DNA from: Pseudomonadota bacterium
GTDB lineage: Bacteria; Desulfobacterota; JAPLJL01
Assembly (NCBI GenBank): GCA_026388655.1
Contig: JAPLJI010000049.1
Coordinates: 1-40,475, forward strand
Length of the DNA stretch: 40,475 bases
Direction of reading: 5' to 3'
The notes below the pieces were generated by a model. The model was given only the letters and a program-made list of their open reading frames with translations, was not told the DNA's origin and ran no database searches. The translations under genes and the position numbers were made by a program. Shown here in pieces: positions 32,281 to 40,037 of this stretch; positions within the stretch are counted from its first letter, which is position 1, and every line of letters begins with the position of its first letter.

Positions 32281-32892
32281 ATGAAATCTTTTAAATCCGT
32301 CAAATTATTATTCTCTTTTCTTATCCCTGCCGCTTTTTTCGGGAATTGTGGGACCACCTCCGATCAACCCCCTCCGGAAACGACCTTGAGCAGCACCCCC
32401 ACCAACCCCAGTAATTCTTTTGACGCGACCTTTACCTTCGAATGCGATCAGGGTGACTGCGCTTTCGAATGTCAGCTGGATTCGGATCGGTGGTCGCCCT
32501 GCTCATCCCCCCTGGTTTATACCGGGTTAGCCAACGGCTCTCATAGCTTCAAAATCAGGGCCGTGGGCGCCAACCAGATTCCCGACCCCACCCCGATACC
32601 GTATGTATGGACCATCGTCACCAATGTCGCCGATACCACCCCGCCCGATACCATCCTCAACACCACCCCGTCCGACCCCTCCAACTCACCCGAGGCCACC
32701 CTTACCTTCTCCTGCGACGGGGGATTCTGCACCTTTGAATGCCGGATTGACTCCGGAGCCTGGGCCACCTGCGATAAACAGAGAACCTACCAGAATCTGT
32801 CTGCCGGGCCCCATCAATTCTCGGTCCGGGCTACCGATGCCGCCGGCAACGTCGATCTCTCCCCGGCGACTTATTCCTGGACCATCGTTTAG
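32281..32892 (+). CDS. Lipoprotein-like protein with two Cys-rich Ig-like repeats
   Basis: A protein of 203 residues from the ATG at 32281; a longer frame starts at 32218 but adds only a hydrophobic leader. The N-terminal helix KLLFSFLIPAAFFGNC is signal-peptide-like, ending in a Cys, although Asn at -1 is a poor lipobox. Two similar repeats follow, each beginning PP(E/D)T and containing PSNS, FEC, W..C, then a Y.L..G.H.F..RA strand and ending Y.WTI. This two-repeat unit is common in bacterial secreted proteins and resembles an Ig-like domain with a disulfide. Function is unknown. Confidence 0.72.
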   Translation: MKSFKSVKLLFSFLIPAAFFGNCGTTSDQPPPETTLSSTPTNPSNSFDATFTFECDQGDCAFECQLDSDRWSPCSSPLVYTGLANGSHSFKIRAVGANQIPDPTPIPYVWTIVTNVADTTPPDTILNTTPSDPSNSPEATLTFSCDGGFCTFECRIDSGAWATCDKQRTYQNLSAGPHQFSVRATDAAGNVDLSPATYSWTIV

Positions 32893-32903
32893 CCCCACAC
32901 ACT

Positions 32904-33191
32904 TAACCCAGATACACAGATGACCTGGATTTTATATCCCAGTCGGATAAATTCCTTTTCTCCCGCAAAGAATATTTGCTTTCCGAAGCGAAGAATTTCC
33001 GGGTCGTCCCCTCCCCCGGATATTCATTTTTCTCAGGCAAATCATATCCGGGATATGAACAGCCGGGAATCCTCTTCGACTACGGAATGAAGACGATCGG
33101 CTTCGCCCGGGGAATAGACGAAGCCGAGGCCGCCCACATCCTGAATAAAATCAAGGGAAAAAATTTCCTCAGAGATTTCTCTAATTTTTAA
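32904..33191 (+). pseudogene. Fragment of a conserved-looking protein
   Basis: A frame open from the TAA at 32904 runs 95 codons to the stop at 33191 with no ATG start; the first possible start is a TTG at 32976. The translated text (DLDFISQSDKFLFSRKEYLL, then FSGKSYPGYEQPGILFDYGMKTIGFARGIDEAEAAHIL) looks like real coding sequence and continues across the putative start. I do not recognise the family. It is probably the 3' part of a gene that lost its beginning. Confidence 0.5.
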
Positions 33192-33250
33192 ATCAAAACA
33201 TCCTGTTATAATAAGGCTTTGAAATTTCAGCTAAAAAAGGAGGCTTTTTC

Positions 33251-35350
33251 GTGAGACCCGCAAGTTCCTTGGGCAGGCAATGGATCATCTCTCTGGTTTT
33301 TCTTACGGCTTTGCTCTGCCTCGGAATCCCCGGCACGCGGGGTGAAACAGCCAAGGGTCCCGGTTCCTCCACCGGAACCCTGAGTGTTCCCGAGGCCGTC
33401 CGCAAAGCGGTCGACGACGCGGTCGAGGCGGTCAAGCCCGCCGTGGTCCGGATCCACGTGGTGATGGCCGATTATGAACAGGGCCGGGAGGATAAACGCG
33501 AGGCCTCCGGCAGCGGCGTCATCATCAGCAAGGATGGATACGTGGTCACCAACCACCACGTCGCGGGACAATCCAAGCAGTTAGTCTGCACTCTATATAG
33601 TAAGGAAGAGGTCGGGGCCGACCTGGTCGGAACCGACCCGCTGACCGACATCTCGATCCTCAAGCTGCGCTCGGATGGCAAAAAAGAATTCCCCGCGGCC
33701 AGGTTTGGAGATTCCTCCCGTCTGGCGGTCGGCGATTATGTCCTCGCCCTGGGTAGTCCCTACGCCCTCTCCCAATCCGTTACCCTCGGCATCGTCAGCA
33801 ACACCGAGCTGGTCATGCCGGAGCTCTTCTGGCCTTTCAAATTCACCCTGGAAGGCGAAGAGGTGGGGTCGATCGTCCGCTGGATCGGGCACGACGCCGC
33901 CATTTACGGCGGCAATTCCGGCGGCCCCCTGATCAGCATGAAAGGCGAGATCGTCGGGATCAATGAAATCTCGATGGGGCTTAGCGGCGCCATCCCGGGC
34001 AACCTCGCCAAAGAGATCGCCGGGAAGATTATCAAGGACGGCAAGGTGATCCGGGCCTGGTTCGGCCTCGACCTTCAGCCCCTGCTGAAATCCTTCCCCG
34101 GCGGGAAGGGGGTCCTGGTCAGCGGTACCATCGAGGGTTCCCCGGCCGAGAAGGCCGGGTTCCGGTCGGGTGACATCCTGGTGCGCATCGCCGGCGAGGA
34201 AGCCAACGTCCGCTTCGCCGAGCAGCTGCCCCTCTTCAACCAGACACTGATAAGCCTGCCGGTAGGCCAGGAGGTAACTGCCTTGGTCCGGCGGGAGGGA
34301 AAAGAACTCACGCTCAAGATTACTCCCAGGGAAAGGGAATACCTGCGGCCCAAGACCCAGGAGATCAAGCCCTGGGGAATCACCGCCCGCAACCTCTCCC
34401 TGCTGACCGCCAAGGAAATGAAAAGGAAAACCTCCGACGGGGTCCTGGTGACGAGTTTGAGCCCCGGGGGGCCATCCGGGCAGGCAAGCACCCGGATGCT
34501 GCCTGCGGACGTGATCGTGGAGGTCAACGGCAAGCCGGTCAAGAGCCTGGAAGCTTTCCTCCAGCTTACCGACGAGATTACCGCGGGCCAGGCCGACCCG
34601 GTGCCCACCCTGGTCACCTTCGAGAGAAACCAGGAGCAGTACCTGACCCTGGTCAAGGTGGGGATGAAAAAAATCGAGGACCAGGGGCGGGAAGCCCGTA
34701 AGGCCTGGCTGCCGGTGGCTTTTCAGGTCCTGACCCGGGAGATCGCCGAGGGCTTGGACCTGAAGGATCAGACCGGGGTCCGGGTCACCCAGGTTTACCC
34801 CACCGCCGTGAAGACCGGCTTCCAGGTCGGCGACCTGATTGTCGGCCTGGACGGCGAAAAACTCGCTGTTTCCGAGCCGGAAGACATCGAGGTCCTGCCC
34901 AATCTGATCCGGCAATACCAGATCGGCTCGGAGGTCAGTTTCCGGATCCTCCGCGATAAAAAAGAGCTGAACCTGACCATCACCCTCGGGGAATCCCCCC
35001 GCCTTTCCCGGGAGATGAAAAAATATCAGGATGACAATTTTGAATTCAGTGCCCGCGACGTGTCTTACCTCGATATCGTGAAAGAGGGCTGGCCCGAGAA
35101 CCAGCCGGGGGTCCTGGTGGAAGAGGTGGGGAGCGGCGGCTGGGCCGCCCTGGCTCACCTGGCGGTGGGCGATCTCATCCTGTCGGTGGGCGGCCGGGAT
35201 ATCCCCGGCGTGGACGCTTTTACCGAAGCGATGAAAAAAATCACCGCGGAAAAACCCCCGCGGGTGGTTTTGGAGGCCCGGCGCGGAATCCACACCACTT
35301 TTATTGAGTTGGAGCCGAGCTGGCCGGACAATAAAAACAATAAAAAATAA
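33251..35350 (+). CDS. Secreted HtrA/DegP-type serine protease with four PDZ domains
   Basis: A 699-residue protein (GTG start with AAGGAGG) with a signal peptide. A trypsin-like protease domain has an intact triad: His103 in TNHHVAG, Asp133 in DPLTDISIL and Ser223 in GGNSGGPL. The rest holds about four PDZ-like domains (about 265-365, 375-470, 490-580 and 600-690), more than the two of DegP. It probably degrades or chaperones misfolded envelope proteins. The extra PDZ domains may enlarge the oligomer or add ligand binding. The next gene is a catalytically dead paralogue. Confidence 0.9.
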   Translation: MRPASSLGRQWIISLVFLTALLCLGIPGTRGETAKGPGSSTGTLSVPEAVRKAVDDAVEAVKPAVVRIHVVMADYEQGREDKREASGSGVIISKDGYVVTNHHVAGQSKQLVCTLYSKEEVGADLVGTDPLTDISILKLRSDGKKEFPAARFGDSSRLAVGDYVLALGSPYALSQSVTLGIVSNTELVMPELFWPFKFTLEGEEVGSIVRWIGHDAAIYGGNSGGPLISMKGEIVGINEISMGLSGAIPGNLAKEIAGKIIKDGKVIRAWFGLDLQPLLKSFPGGKGVLVSGTIEGSPAEKAGFRSGDILVRIAGEEANVRFAEQLPLFNQTLISLPVGQEVTALVRREGKELTLKITPREREYLRPKTQEIKPWGITARNLSLLTAKEMKRKTSDGVLVTSLSPGGPSGQASTRMLPADVIVEVNGKPVKSLEAFLQLTDEITAGQADPVPTLVTFERNQEQYLTLVKVGMKKIEDQGREARKAWLPVAFQVLTREIAEGLDLKDQTGVRVTQVYPTAVKTGFQVGDLIVGLDGEKLAVSEPEDIEVLPNLIRQYQIGSEVSFRILRDKKELNLTITLGESPRLSREMKKYQDDNFEFSARDVSYLDIVKEGWPENQPGVLVEEVGSGGWAALAHLAVGDLILSVGGRDIPGVDAFTEAMKKITAEKPPRVVLEARRGIHTTFIELEPSWPDNKNNKK

Positions 35351-35380
35351 TCCTGGATTATTCGGGATATTATCTGTTGG

Positions 35381-35475
35381 TCATCCCTGCGACAGCAGGG
35401 ATCCAGAAAATTCCGGAAGATACTGGATTCCCGCTGGAGTTTATCCCGCACTCTGATGCGGGACGGGAATGACAG
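35381..35475. repeat. Double palindromic repeat
   Basis: ATCCCTGC/GCAGGGAT is followed by ATTCCCGC...GCGGGACGGGAAT with a further GCACTCTGATGC centre. It lies between the protease gene and its paralogue and belongs to the family at 6974-7004. Confidence 0.72.
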
Positions 35476-35536
35476 AAATAAGGAAACCCTACGGCAAAGC
35501 CGCGAGGAATGATCAAGTTTAATAAAAGGAGAAAAA

Positions 35537-36376
35537 ATGAGTAAAAGAATTCTGATCGCCCTGGCCGTCTGCCTCCTTTTGCCCCTGGCCACGGGCCCGG
35601 CCTTTTCCGACCAGGAAGCCGATGCCGGGAAAAAGATCGTCAAGAAATGGCAGGATGTCGTGGTCACCGTGAAAATCGTCAACCAGCTGCGGATGGTGGT
35701 CGAGGGCCGCGAGGCGAATAAAGCGGAAAACAAGGCCGAAGCCATCGCCACGATCATCGATCCTTCCGGCCTGGCGGTTCTGCCCCTGTCGGTAACCGAT
35801 CCGACCAGGATTCCCAACCTGTTCAGCGAAGCCCAGGGCCGGGGTGAGGATTCGCCCCGCTCCAATTACGAGAGCACGGTTTCCGACCTGAAAATGGTTC
35901 TCCCCGACGGCAAGGAGGTCCCGGCCCAGGTCATCCTCCGGGATAAGGACCTGGATCTGACTTTTATCCGGCCGACCGTGAAACCCGAGAAACCTCTCCT
36001 GGCGCTGGATCTTTCGCAGAACGCCGCGCCGGAAGTCCTGGACCCGGTCTTCCTGATGACCCGCCTGGGAAAAGTGGCCGGCTACGCCTCTTCCATCTCC
36101 CTGCTCCGGATCCAATCCGTCATGAAAAAACCCCGGACCTTCTTCATCCCGGATTTTACCGCTGACGAATCGGGCCTGGGGGCGCCGGTCTTCACCCTGG
36201 ACGGCAAGATTATCGGGATCATGTTCCTGCGAATCTTCCTCACCCCCGGGGGCGGGGCTGGTAACATCCTGGGGGGAGCCGGCGGGATGGGGATCATTCC
36301 GGTGATCCTGCCCGCGGCCGACGTGGCCGAGGTGGCCAAGCAGGCGACAAAGCAGGAAGTAAAAGGTGAAAAGTAA
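35537..36376 (+). CDS. Secreted trypsin-fold pseudoprotease
   Basis: A 279-residue protein with a signal peptide and the order of strands of an HtrA protease domain, but no PDZ. Aligned with the neighbour, the His site is Ser85 (SGLAVLPLSV versus DGYVVTNHHV), the Asp is kept (Asp140 in DKDLDLTFI) and the Ser is replaced by Leu214 (GLGAPVFTLDGKIIGI versus NSGGPLISMKGEIVGI). It should be inactive and may bind or regulate the active enzyme or a substrate (inference). The C-terminal half is glycine-rich and ends in a basic tail. GGAGAAAAA precedes the ATG. It is 186 bases after the protease gene. Confidence 0.85.
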   Translation: MSKRILIALAVCLLLPLATGPAFSDQEADAGKKIVKKWQDVVVTVKIVNQLRMVVEGREANKAENKAEAIATIIDPSGLAVLPLSVTDPTRIPNLFSEAQGRGEDSPRSNYESTVSDLKMVLPDGKEVPAQVILRDKDLDLTFIRPTVKPEKPLLALDLSQNAAPEVLDPVFLMTRLGKVAGYASSISLLRIQSVMKKPRTFFIPDFTADESGLGAPVFTLDGKIIGIMFLRIFLTPGGGAGNILGGAGGMGIIPVILPAADVAEVAKQATKQEVKGEK

Positions 36377-36449
36377 TGGCAGGTAGCAAGTAACCGGTAA
36401 CCGGCAGAAACAAAGATAAGGCTAATAATATAGAAGAGAACTTTATCCC

Positions 36450-37247
36450 ATGAAAAAAGGGGTCCTTTTCCTTTCATTTTTCTCCGTATTTCTCTTCTTG
36501 CTGTTCCCAACCCGTTCCTCCGGCGGGGAGATAGTCAAACCCTTTCTCGAACGGCTCGAGGACAACGCCAATCTCGGCGACCAGGAGGCCGCCATCCGGG
36601 ATGTGATCAGAAATCCCCAAAAGCATAAGCCGGGACTTCTGGCCTATTTGAAAAAACCGAGGAACCTGAACAATGAGGACGAGCAACCCTCAAACGCGGT
36701 TTTATACACGATCGGGTTTACCCGTGATCCGGATTACTTCCCTCTTCTCTACGGGCTTATAAAAACCCAATATGCCAAGGACAGCTGTATCTATTATTGC
36801 GGGCTGGTCTTCGCCGCGGTCTTAACCTGTCCGGATAAAAAACATTCCAACCACCGATCCCACCTGCAACCGGTCAAGGATTTTTCCTTTTGGTTGAGCA
36901 GATTATTGTACGATAAGCCCTCCGCGACTTTGCAGAAGCGAAAAGACGCCGCCCTGGCTAAATTTATCGCCGGCGATCGCCGGCAAAAGCTCCAGGCCCG
37001 AAAGTTGCTTGATTACCCTCTCCGAAAACTGGTGGAAATCGCCAAATCCGGGGCCGATCGGAACCAGCAGATCAACGCCGCCATCGCCCTGGAATACCTG
37101 GGCGAATCCCTGGAGACCGCCGCGGATTTGCTGGTGCTCGTGATCCAGGGTCCGGTGGACGAATCCGACCGCTTCGTGGGCGCCTGCTACCGGGGAATTT
37201 TTAACATTTTGATCAGGAACAAAAGAAATCACCTGGCGGGGCATTGA
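36450..37247 (+). CDS. Secreted protein of unknown function
   Basis: A 265-residue protein with a clear signal peptide (GVLFLSFFSVFLFLLFPTRSSG). The mature part is mostly helical, with segments that resemble HEAT-type repeats (NQQINAAIALEYLG, DPDYFPLLYGLI), and has three cysteines in DSCIYYCGLVFAAVLTC. I do not recognise a family. It follows the protease and pseudoprotease genes by 74 bases on the same strand, so it may be part of the same envelope unit. Confidence 0.7.
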   Translation: MKKGVLFLSFFSVFLFLLFPTRSSGGEIVKPFLERLEDNANLGDQEAAIRDVIRNPQKHKPGLLAYLKKPRNLNNEDEQPSNAVLYTIGFTRDPDYFPLLYGLIKTQYAKDSCIYYCGLVFAAVLTCPDKKHSNHRSHLQPVKDFSFWLSRLLYDKPSATLQKRKDAALAKFIAGDRRQKLQARKLLDYPLRKLVEIAKSGADRNQQINAAIALEYLGESLETAADLLVLVIQGPVDESDRFVGACYRGIFNILIRNKRNHLAGH

Positions 37248-37490
37248 GGCAGAGAGCAAAGGGCATCCTTCGACTACGCTCAGGACAGGTAGGGCAAAGG
37301 GCAAAGCGCATAGGGATCAGAGCAAATGGTGATTGACGAATGACGATTGTGGATCGGAATATAACGTCATTCCCGCAGAAGCGGGAATCCAGCATTTTTC
37401 TGGACCCCTGCTTCTGCAGGGGTGACAAAATTAAATTACCGGCTATTGGTTTTAACTGCTGGTCAGTTGGTCTGCTGGTCTTTTCACCTA
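37248..37490. repeat. Intergenic repeats between convergent genes
   Basis: It contains TTCGACTACGCTCAGGAC (37269-37286), GATTGACGAATGACGATTG (37331-37349) and a double hairpin (37366-37427, TCATTCCCGC/GCGGGAAT then CCCCTGC/GCAGGGG). The convergent gene arrangement suggests these could serve as bidirectional terminators. Confidence 0.6.
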
Positions 37491-38183
37491 TTACTTGTTA
37501 CCTGCTTTTTGATACATCTCCCTGATCTCCTCCGATTCGATGATGTGAACCCCGGGGCGGCCCTGGCGGGTGGTCTGCACCATCGCGAAAGCCACCGCTT
37601 GGGCCTCGATGGGGCGGAACCTCTTCATCGGCCCGACCAGCAGGAACGAGAGCTTGTTCCCGATCATCAACTCCCTTTCCTCCCATTTCCGCTCCTCCCC
37701 CCTTTCCCCGACGAGCAGGGAAGGCCGGAAGAGGTAAACCCCCGGAAAGCCCAGCCGGCTCACGGCCTTCTCGATTTCGCCCTTGGTCCGGTTGTATAAA
37801 AACCGGGAATGGGAGCTGGCCCCGATAGCGGTAACGATCGCGTAACGCTCCGCCCCGTTGGCCCGGCCCAGGCGGGCGATCTCGAAGGGATAGGTGAAAT
37901 CCACCCGGTAGTAGGCTTCGTCCGAAACGGCTTTCTTCCGGGTCGTTCCCAGGCAGCAGTAGATATCGTCGGCCTTGATCAGGTCCGCTTTCTGCGCGAG
38001 CGAATCGAAATCAATCACCTGCTGTTCAAGCTTTTCATGGTCGAGGGGCAGTTTCCTGCGGGCCAGGACCACCACCTTCCCGTAATAATCGTCCTCCAGG
38101 AGAAACCGGAGGCAGTGCCCGCCCACCAGTCCGGTGGCGCCGATTAATAATGCGGTTTGGGATCGGGTAGAAGTTGTTTTCAG
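37491..38183 (-). CDS. NAD(P)-binding SDR-family oxidoreductase (non-AUG start)
   Basis: The listed GTG (38126) lies inside the Rossmann motif. Reading upstream the frame continues with TALLIGATGLVGGH, the GxxGxxG cofactor motif, to a CTG at 38183 followed by Lys-Thr-Thr. Between there and the stop at 38234 no ATG, GTG or TTG occurs. CTG preceded by GGGGGA at seven bases is the likely start, giving about 230 residues. The rest (YCCLGTTRKKAVSDEAYYRVDFTYP, GASSHSRFLYNRTKGEIE with YxxxK near the active site) is typical of atypical SDRs of the HTATIP2 or NmrA-like type. The substrate is unknown. It diverges from the MaoC-like gene. The ribosome binding site lies in a repeat. Confidence 0.82.
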   Translation of the reverse strand: MKTTSTRSQTALLIGATGLVGGHCLRFLLEDDYYGKVVVLARRKLPLDHEKLEQQVIDFDSLAQKADLIKADDIYCCLGTTRKKAVSDEAYYRVDFTYPFEIARLGRANGAERYAIVTAIGASSHSRFLYNRTKGEIEKAVSRLGFPGVYLFRPSLLVGERGEERKWEERELMIGNKLSFLLVGPMKRFRPIEAQAVAFAMVQTTRQGRPGVHIIESEEIREMYQKAGNK

Positions 38184-38428
38184 ATGAAAATCCCCCTTCC
38201 TCCCCCTTTCAACAAAGGGGGAATAATATGTTCAACCAGAAAAACTCAATTGCTCCAAATCCACTGTCTTCCGGAGGTGTTTATTTGTAGTTTGCCGATT
38301 CACTTGTCCCGTCTCTGGGGGGATCGGCGGTTTTAAATATTGCCCGATAAATCGGGCAACTACAAGACGGTTGAATCGTTTGCCTAGTTTGGATAAATTA
38401 TGAAGTAATTTTTCAAAGGAGGAAAACC
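38184..38428. other. Divergent intergenic region with two palindromes
   Basis: It carries a CCCCCTTTCAACAAAGGGGG repeat (38202-38221) and a near-perfect TTGCCCGATAAATCGGGCAA palindrome (38340-38359). Either could be an operator, terminator or repeat; no clear promoter is seen. Confidence 0.55.
38340..38359. repeat. 20-bp palindrome, TTGCCCGAT
   Basis: TTGCCCGAT and ATCGGGCAA face each other with a two-base gap. A partial match, GTTTGCCGAT...ATCGGCGG, lies just upstream. It sits about 70 bases before the MaoC-like start. Confidence 0.6.
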
Positions 38429-38887
38429 ATGCCTGACAAGGAATATTTCGAGGATTACAGGATTGGAGAAAAAACCCTGAGCCCGGCCCGGACGATCACC
38501 GAGGCCGACATCCACGCCTTCGCCGCCCTGACCGGCGACTGGCATCCCCTGCACACGGACGTGGAATACGCCAAGAACACGATGTTCGGCGAACGGATCG
38601 CCCACGGAATGCTGGTCCTGGTGATCGGCAGCGCCTTGCAGTTAAGGCTCGGCCCCTACGCCGCCCTGCCCAAGTATTTCATCGCCTTCTACGGGATCGA
38701 CAAGGTCCGGTTCACCAACCCGGTCCGGATCGGCGATACCATCCACTCGGAAACCGAGATCATGACGGCCGACGCCAAGGACGATACCCGCGGGGTGGTC
38801 ACCGCCCAGTCCACGATCAAGAACCAGCGGGACGAGCCCTGCTGCGTTTATACCGCCAAGTTTCTCTGCGCCCGGAGGCCGAAGTAA
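38429..38887 (+). CDS. MaoC-like dehydratase/enoyl-CoA hydratase
   Basis: A 152-residue single hotdog domain with the MaoC catalytic signature: DIHAFAALTGDWHPLHTDVEYAK (Asp and His dyad) and the HGMLVLVIGSALQ helix. Such enzymes hydrate (R)-enoyl-CoA or related acyl-CoAs. AAAGGAGG precedes the ATG. It diverges from the SDR gene, and together they suggest acyl-CoA chemistry (inference). Cytoplasmic. Confidence 0.9.
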   Translation: MPDKEYFEDYRIGEKTLSPARTITEADIHAFAALTGDWHPLHTDVEYAKNTMFGERIAHGMLVLVIGSALQLRLGPYAALPKYFIAFYGIDKVRFTNPVRIGDTIHSETEIMTADAKDDTRGVVTAQSTIKNQRDEPCCVYTAKFLCARRPK

Positions 38888-39227
38888 ACCGGTCGCCAGC
38901 GGCCGGTAACCAGTAGCAAAAAATGGTGATAGGTGATGGGTGATGGGTAATGGGTAATGGGTGGCCCAGACTTCGCCAAGGCTACGTCGGGCTCGCAGAG
39001 CTCGGTGGTTGGGTAGCTAGAAAATACAGAAGGCAATCAGGTAACCAGGAATTGAATCGTAGCCGCAACCTTTCCTACGGACCCTGCCCTGAGGGCCCTT
39101 CCTTCGATCCCGAATGGGGTCTTCCCTCGACCCTGAGGGTCCTCGGGACGAGGACCCGAACGGGCTGGACGAGAACCCCAAAGCGGCAGGACCAGAACCC
39201 AAACGGGCAGGTTGCTATGATTTTCCT
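38888..39227. other. Gene-free repeat region
   Basis: A heptamer tract of GGTGATG/GGTAATG units lies at 38925-38960. A GGTGGTTGGGTAGC module with AAAATAC (39002-39050) matches 28621-28660. The rest (39070-39210) is a GC-rich array of CCCTGAGGG and CGGGACGAGGACCC inverted repeats. No gene is supported; the in-frame extension of the transporter gene across it is repeat sequence. Confidence 0.5.
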
Positions 39228-39788
39228 ATGATCCCGGACGTTTTAATCCCCTTCGTTACCATCGGGCTGGCGGAGCTGGGGGATAAAACCCAGCTCTCCA
39301 TCCTGCTTCTCTCCTCTAAAACCAAGAAGCACCTGAACCTTCTCCTCGGGGTGATGCTGGCCTTCCTGATTACCGACGGGGTGGCGGTGCTGGTCGGTTC
39401 CTGGGTGACGAGCGTCGTCCCGATTTTATGGCTTAAGATCATCTCCGGGCTCATCTTCATCTTTTTCGGGATCCTCACCCTGGGGGACACCGATTCGGAA
39501 GGCGCGGCCAAAGCTTACTCCCGGAACCCCTTTATCTCCGGTTTCGTGATGATCTTTTTGACCGAGTGGGGCGATAAGACCCAGATCGCCGCCGCCCTTT
39601 TTGCCACCAAATATCGTCCCCTGCTGGTTCTCGTTTCCACCCTGGCCGCCCTGGCCTTGCTTTCAGCGATGGCGGTCTACCTCGGCAGGTTCATCTCCGA
39701 TAAAATCGACAAGAAAACCATCTCCAAAATCGCCGGGATCCTGTTTATCCTGATCGGCGCCTCGTTTTTCCTGTTCTTGATCAAATAG
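39228..39788 (+). CDS. GDT1/TMEM165-family metal ion transporter (UPF0016)
   Basis: A 186-residue membrane protein with about six helices in two homologous halves. Each half holds the diagnostic motif: ELGDKT near residue 16 and EWGDKT near residue 120. The family transports Mn2+ or Ca2+ across membranes. The start is the ATG at 39228, beginning MIPDVLIPFVTIGLAELGD as in homologues; the ribosome binding site is poor. A palindrome-rich region follows. Confidence 0.9.
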   Translation: MIPDVLIPFVTIGLAELGDKTQLSILLLSSKTKKHLNLLLGVMLAFLITDGVAVLVGSWVTSVVPILWLKIISGLIFIFFGILTLGDTDSEGAAKAYSRNPFISGFVMIFLTEWGDKTQIAAALFATKYRPLLVLVSTLAALALLSAMAVYLGRFISDKIDKKTISKIAGILFILIGASFFLFLIK

Positions 39789-39893
39789 TGAGTTGGTAAT
39801 TTGGTGTGTTGGTGAGTTGCTGCGCTCAGGGATGGTTGAAGAATTTTCCATTTATTGATAGCTTAGGTAAATATTTGAAGGTACTTATTAAAC

Positions 39894-40003
39894 ACCCTCA
39901 CCCTAACCCTCTCCCGTCGAGGGAGAGGGAAGCGTTAAGGGCTTATCGTTTCCAAAATACTCTCCCCCTTGAGGAGGGAGAGATAGGAGAGAGGGTGAAA
40001 AAT
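39894..40003. repeat. Nested palindromic repeat, CCCTCTCCC/GGGAGAGGG
   Basis: CCCTCTCCC GTCGA GGGAGAGGG forms one hairpin and CTCTCCCCC...GGGAGAG another. Outer arms CACCCTAACCCTCTCC and GGAGAGAGGGTG enclose both. It is an example of a widespread intergenic repeat type. Confidence 0.7.
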
Positions 40004-40037
40004 AAAATAGACCCAAAATCAAAAAAGGAGTCGAAAA

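Noticed and set aside
33593-35293. 566-residue minus-strand open frame
   Set aside because: It is antisense to the HtrA-type protease gene, with the composition of a shadow frame.
38340-38359. Specific operator for the divergent SDR and MaoC-like genes
   Set aside because: The palindrome is suggestive, but similar repeats are dispersed in the intergenic DNA here and no regulator gene is adjacent, so it is listed only as a repeat.
39114-39227. N-terminal extension of the GDT1-family protein
   Set aside because: The extra 38 codons are GC-rich repeat DNA and homologous proteins begin at the ATG at 39228.
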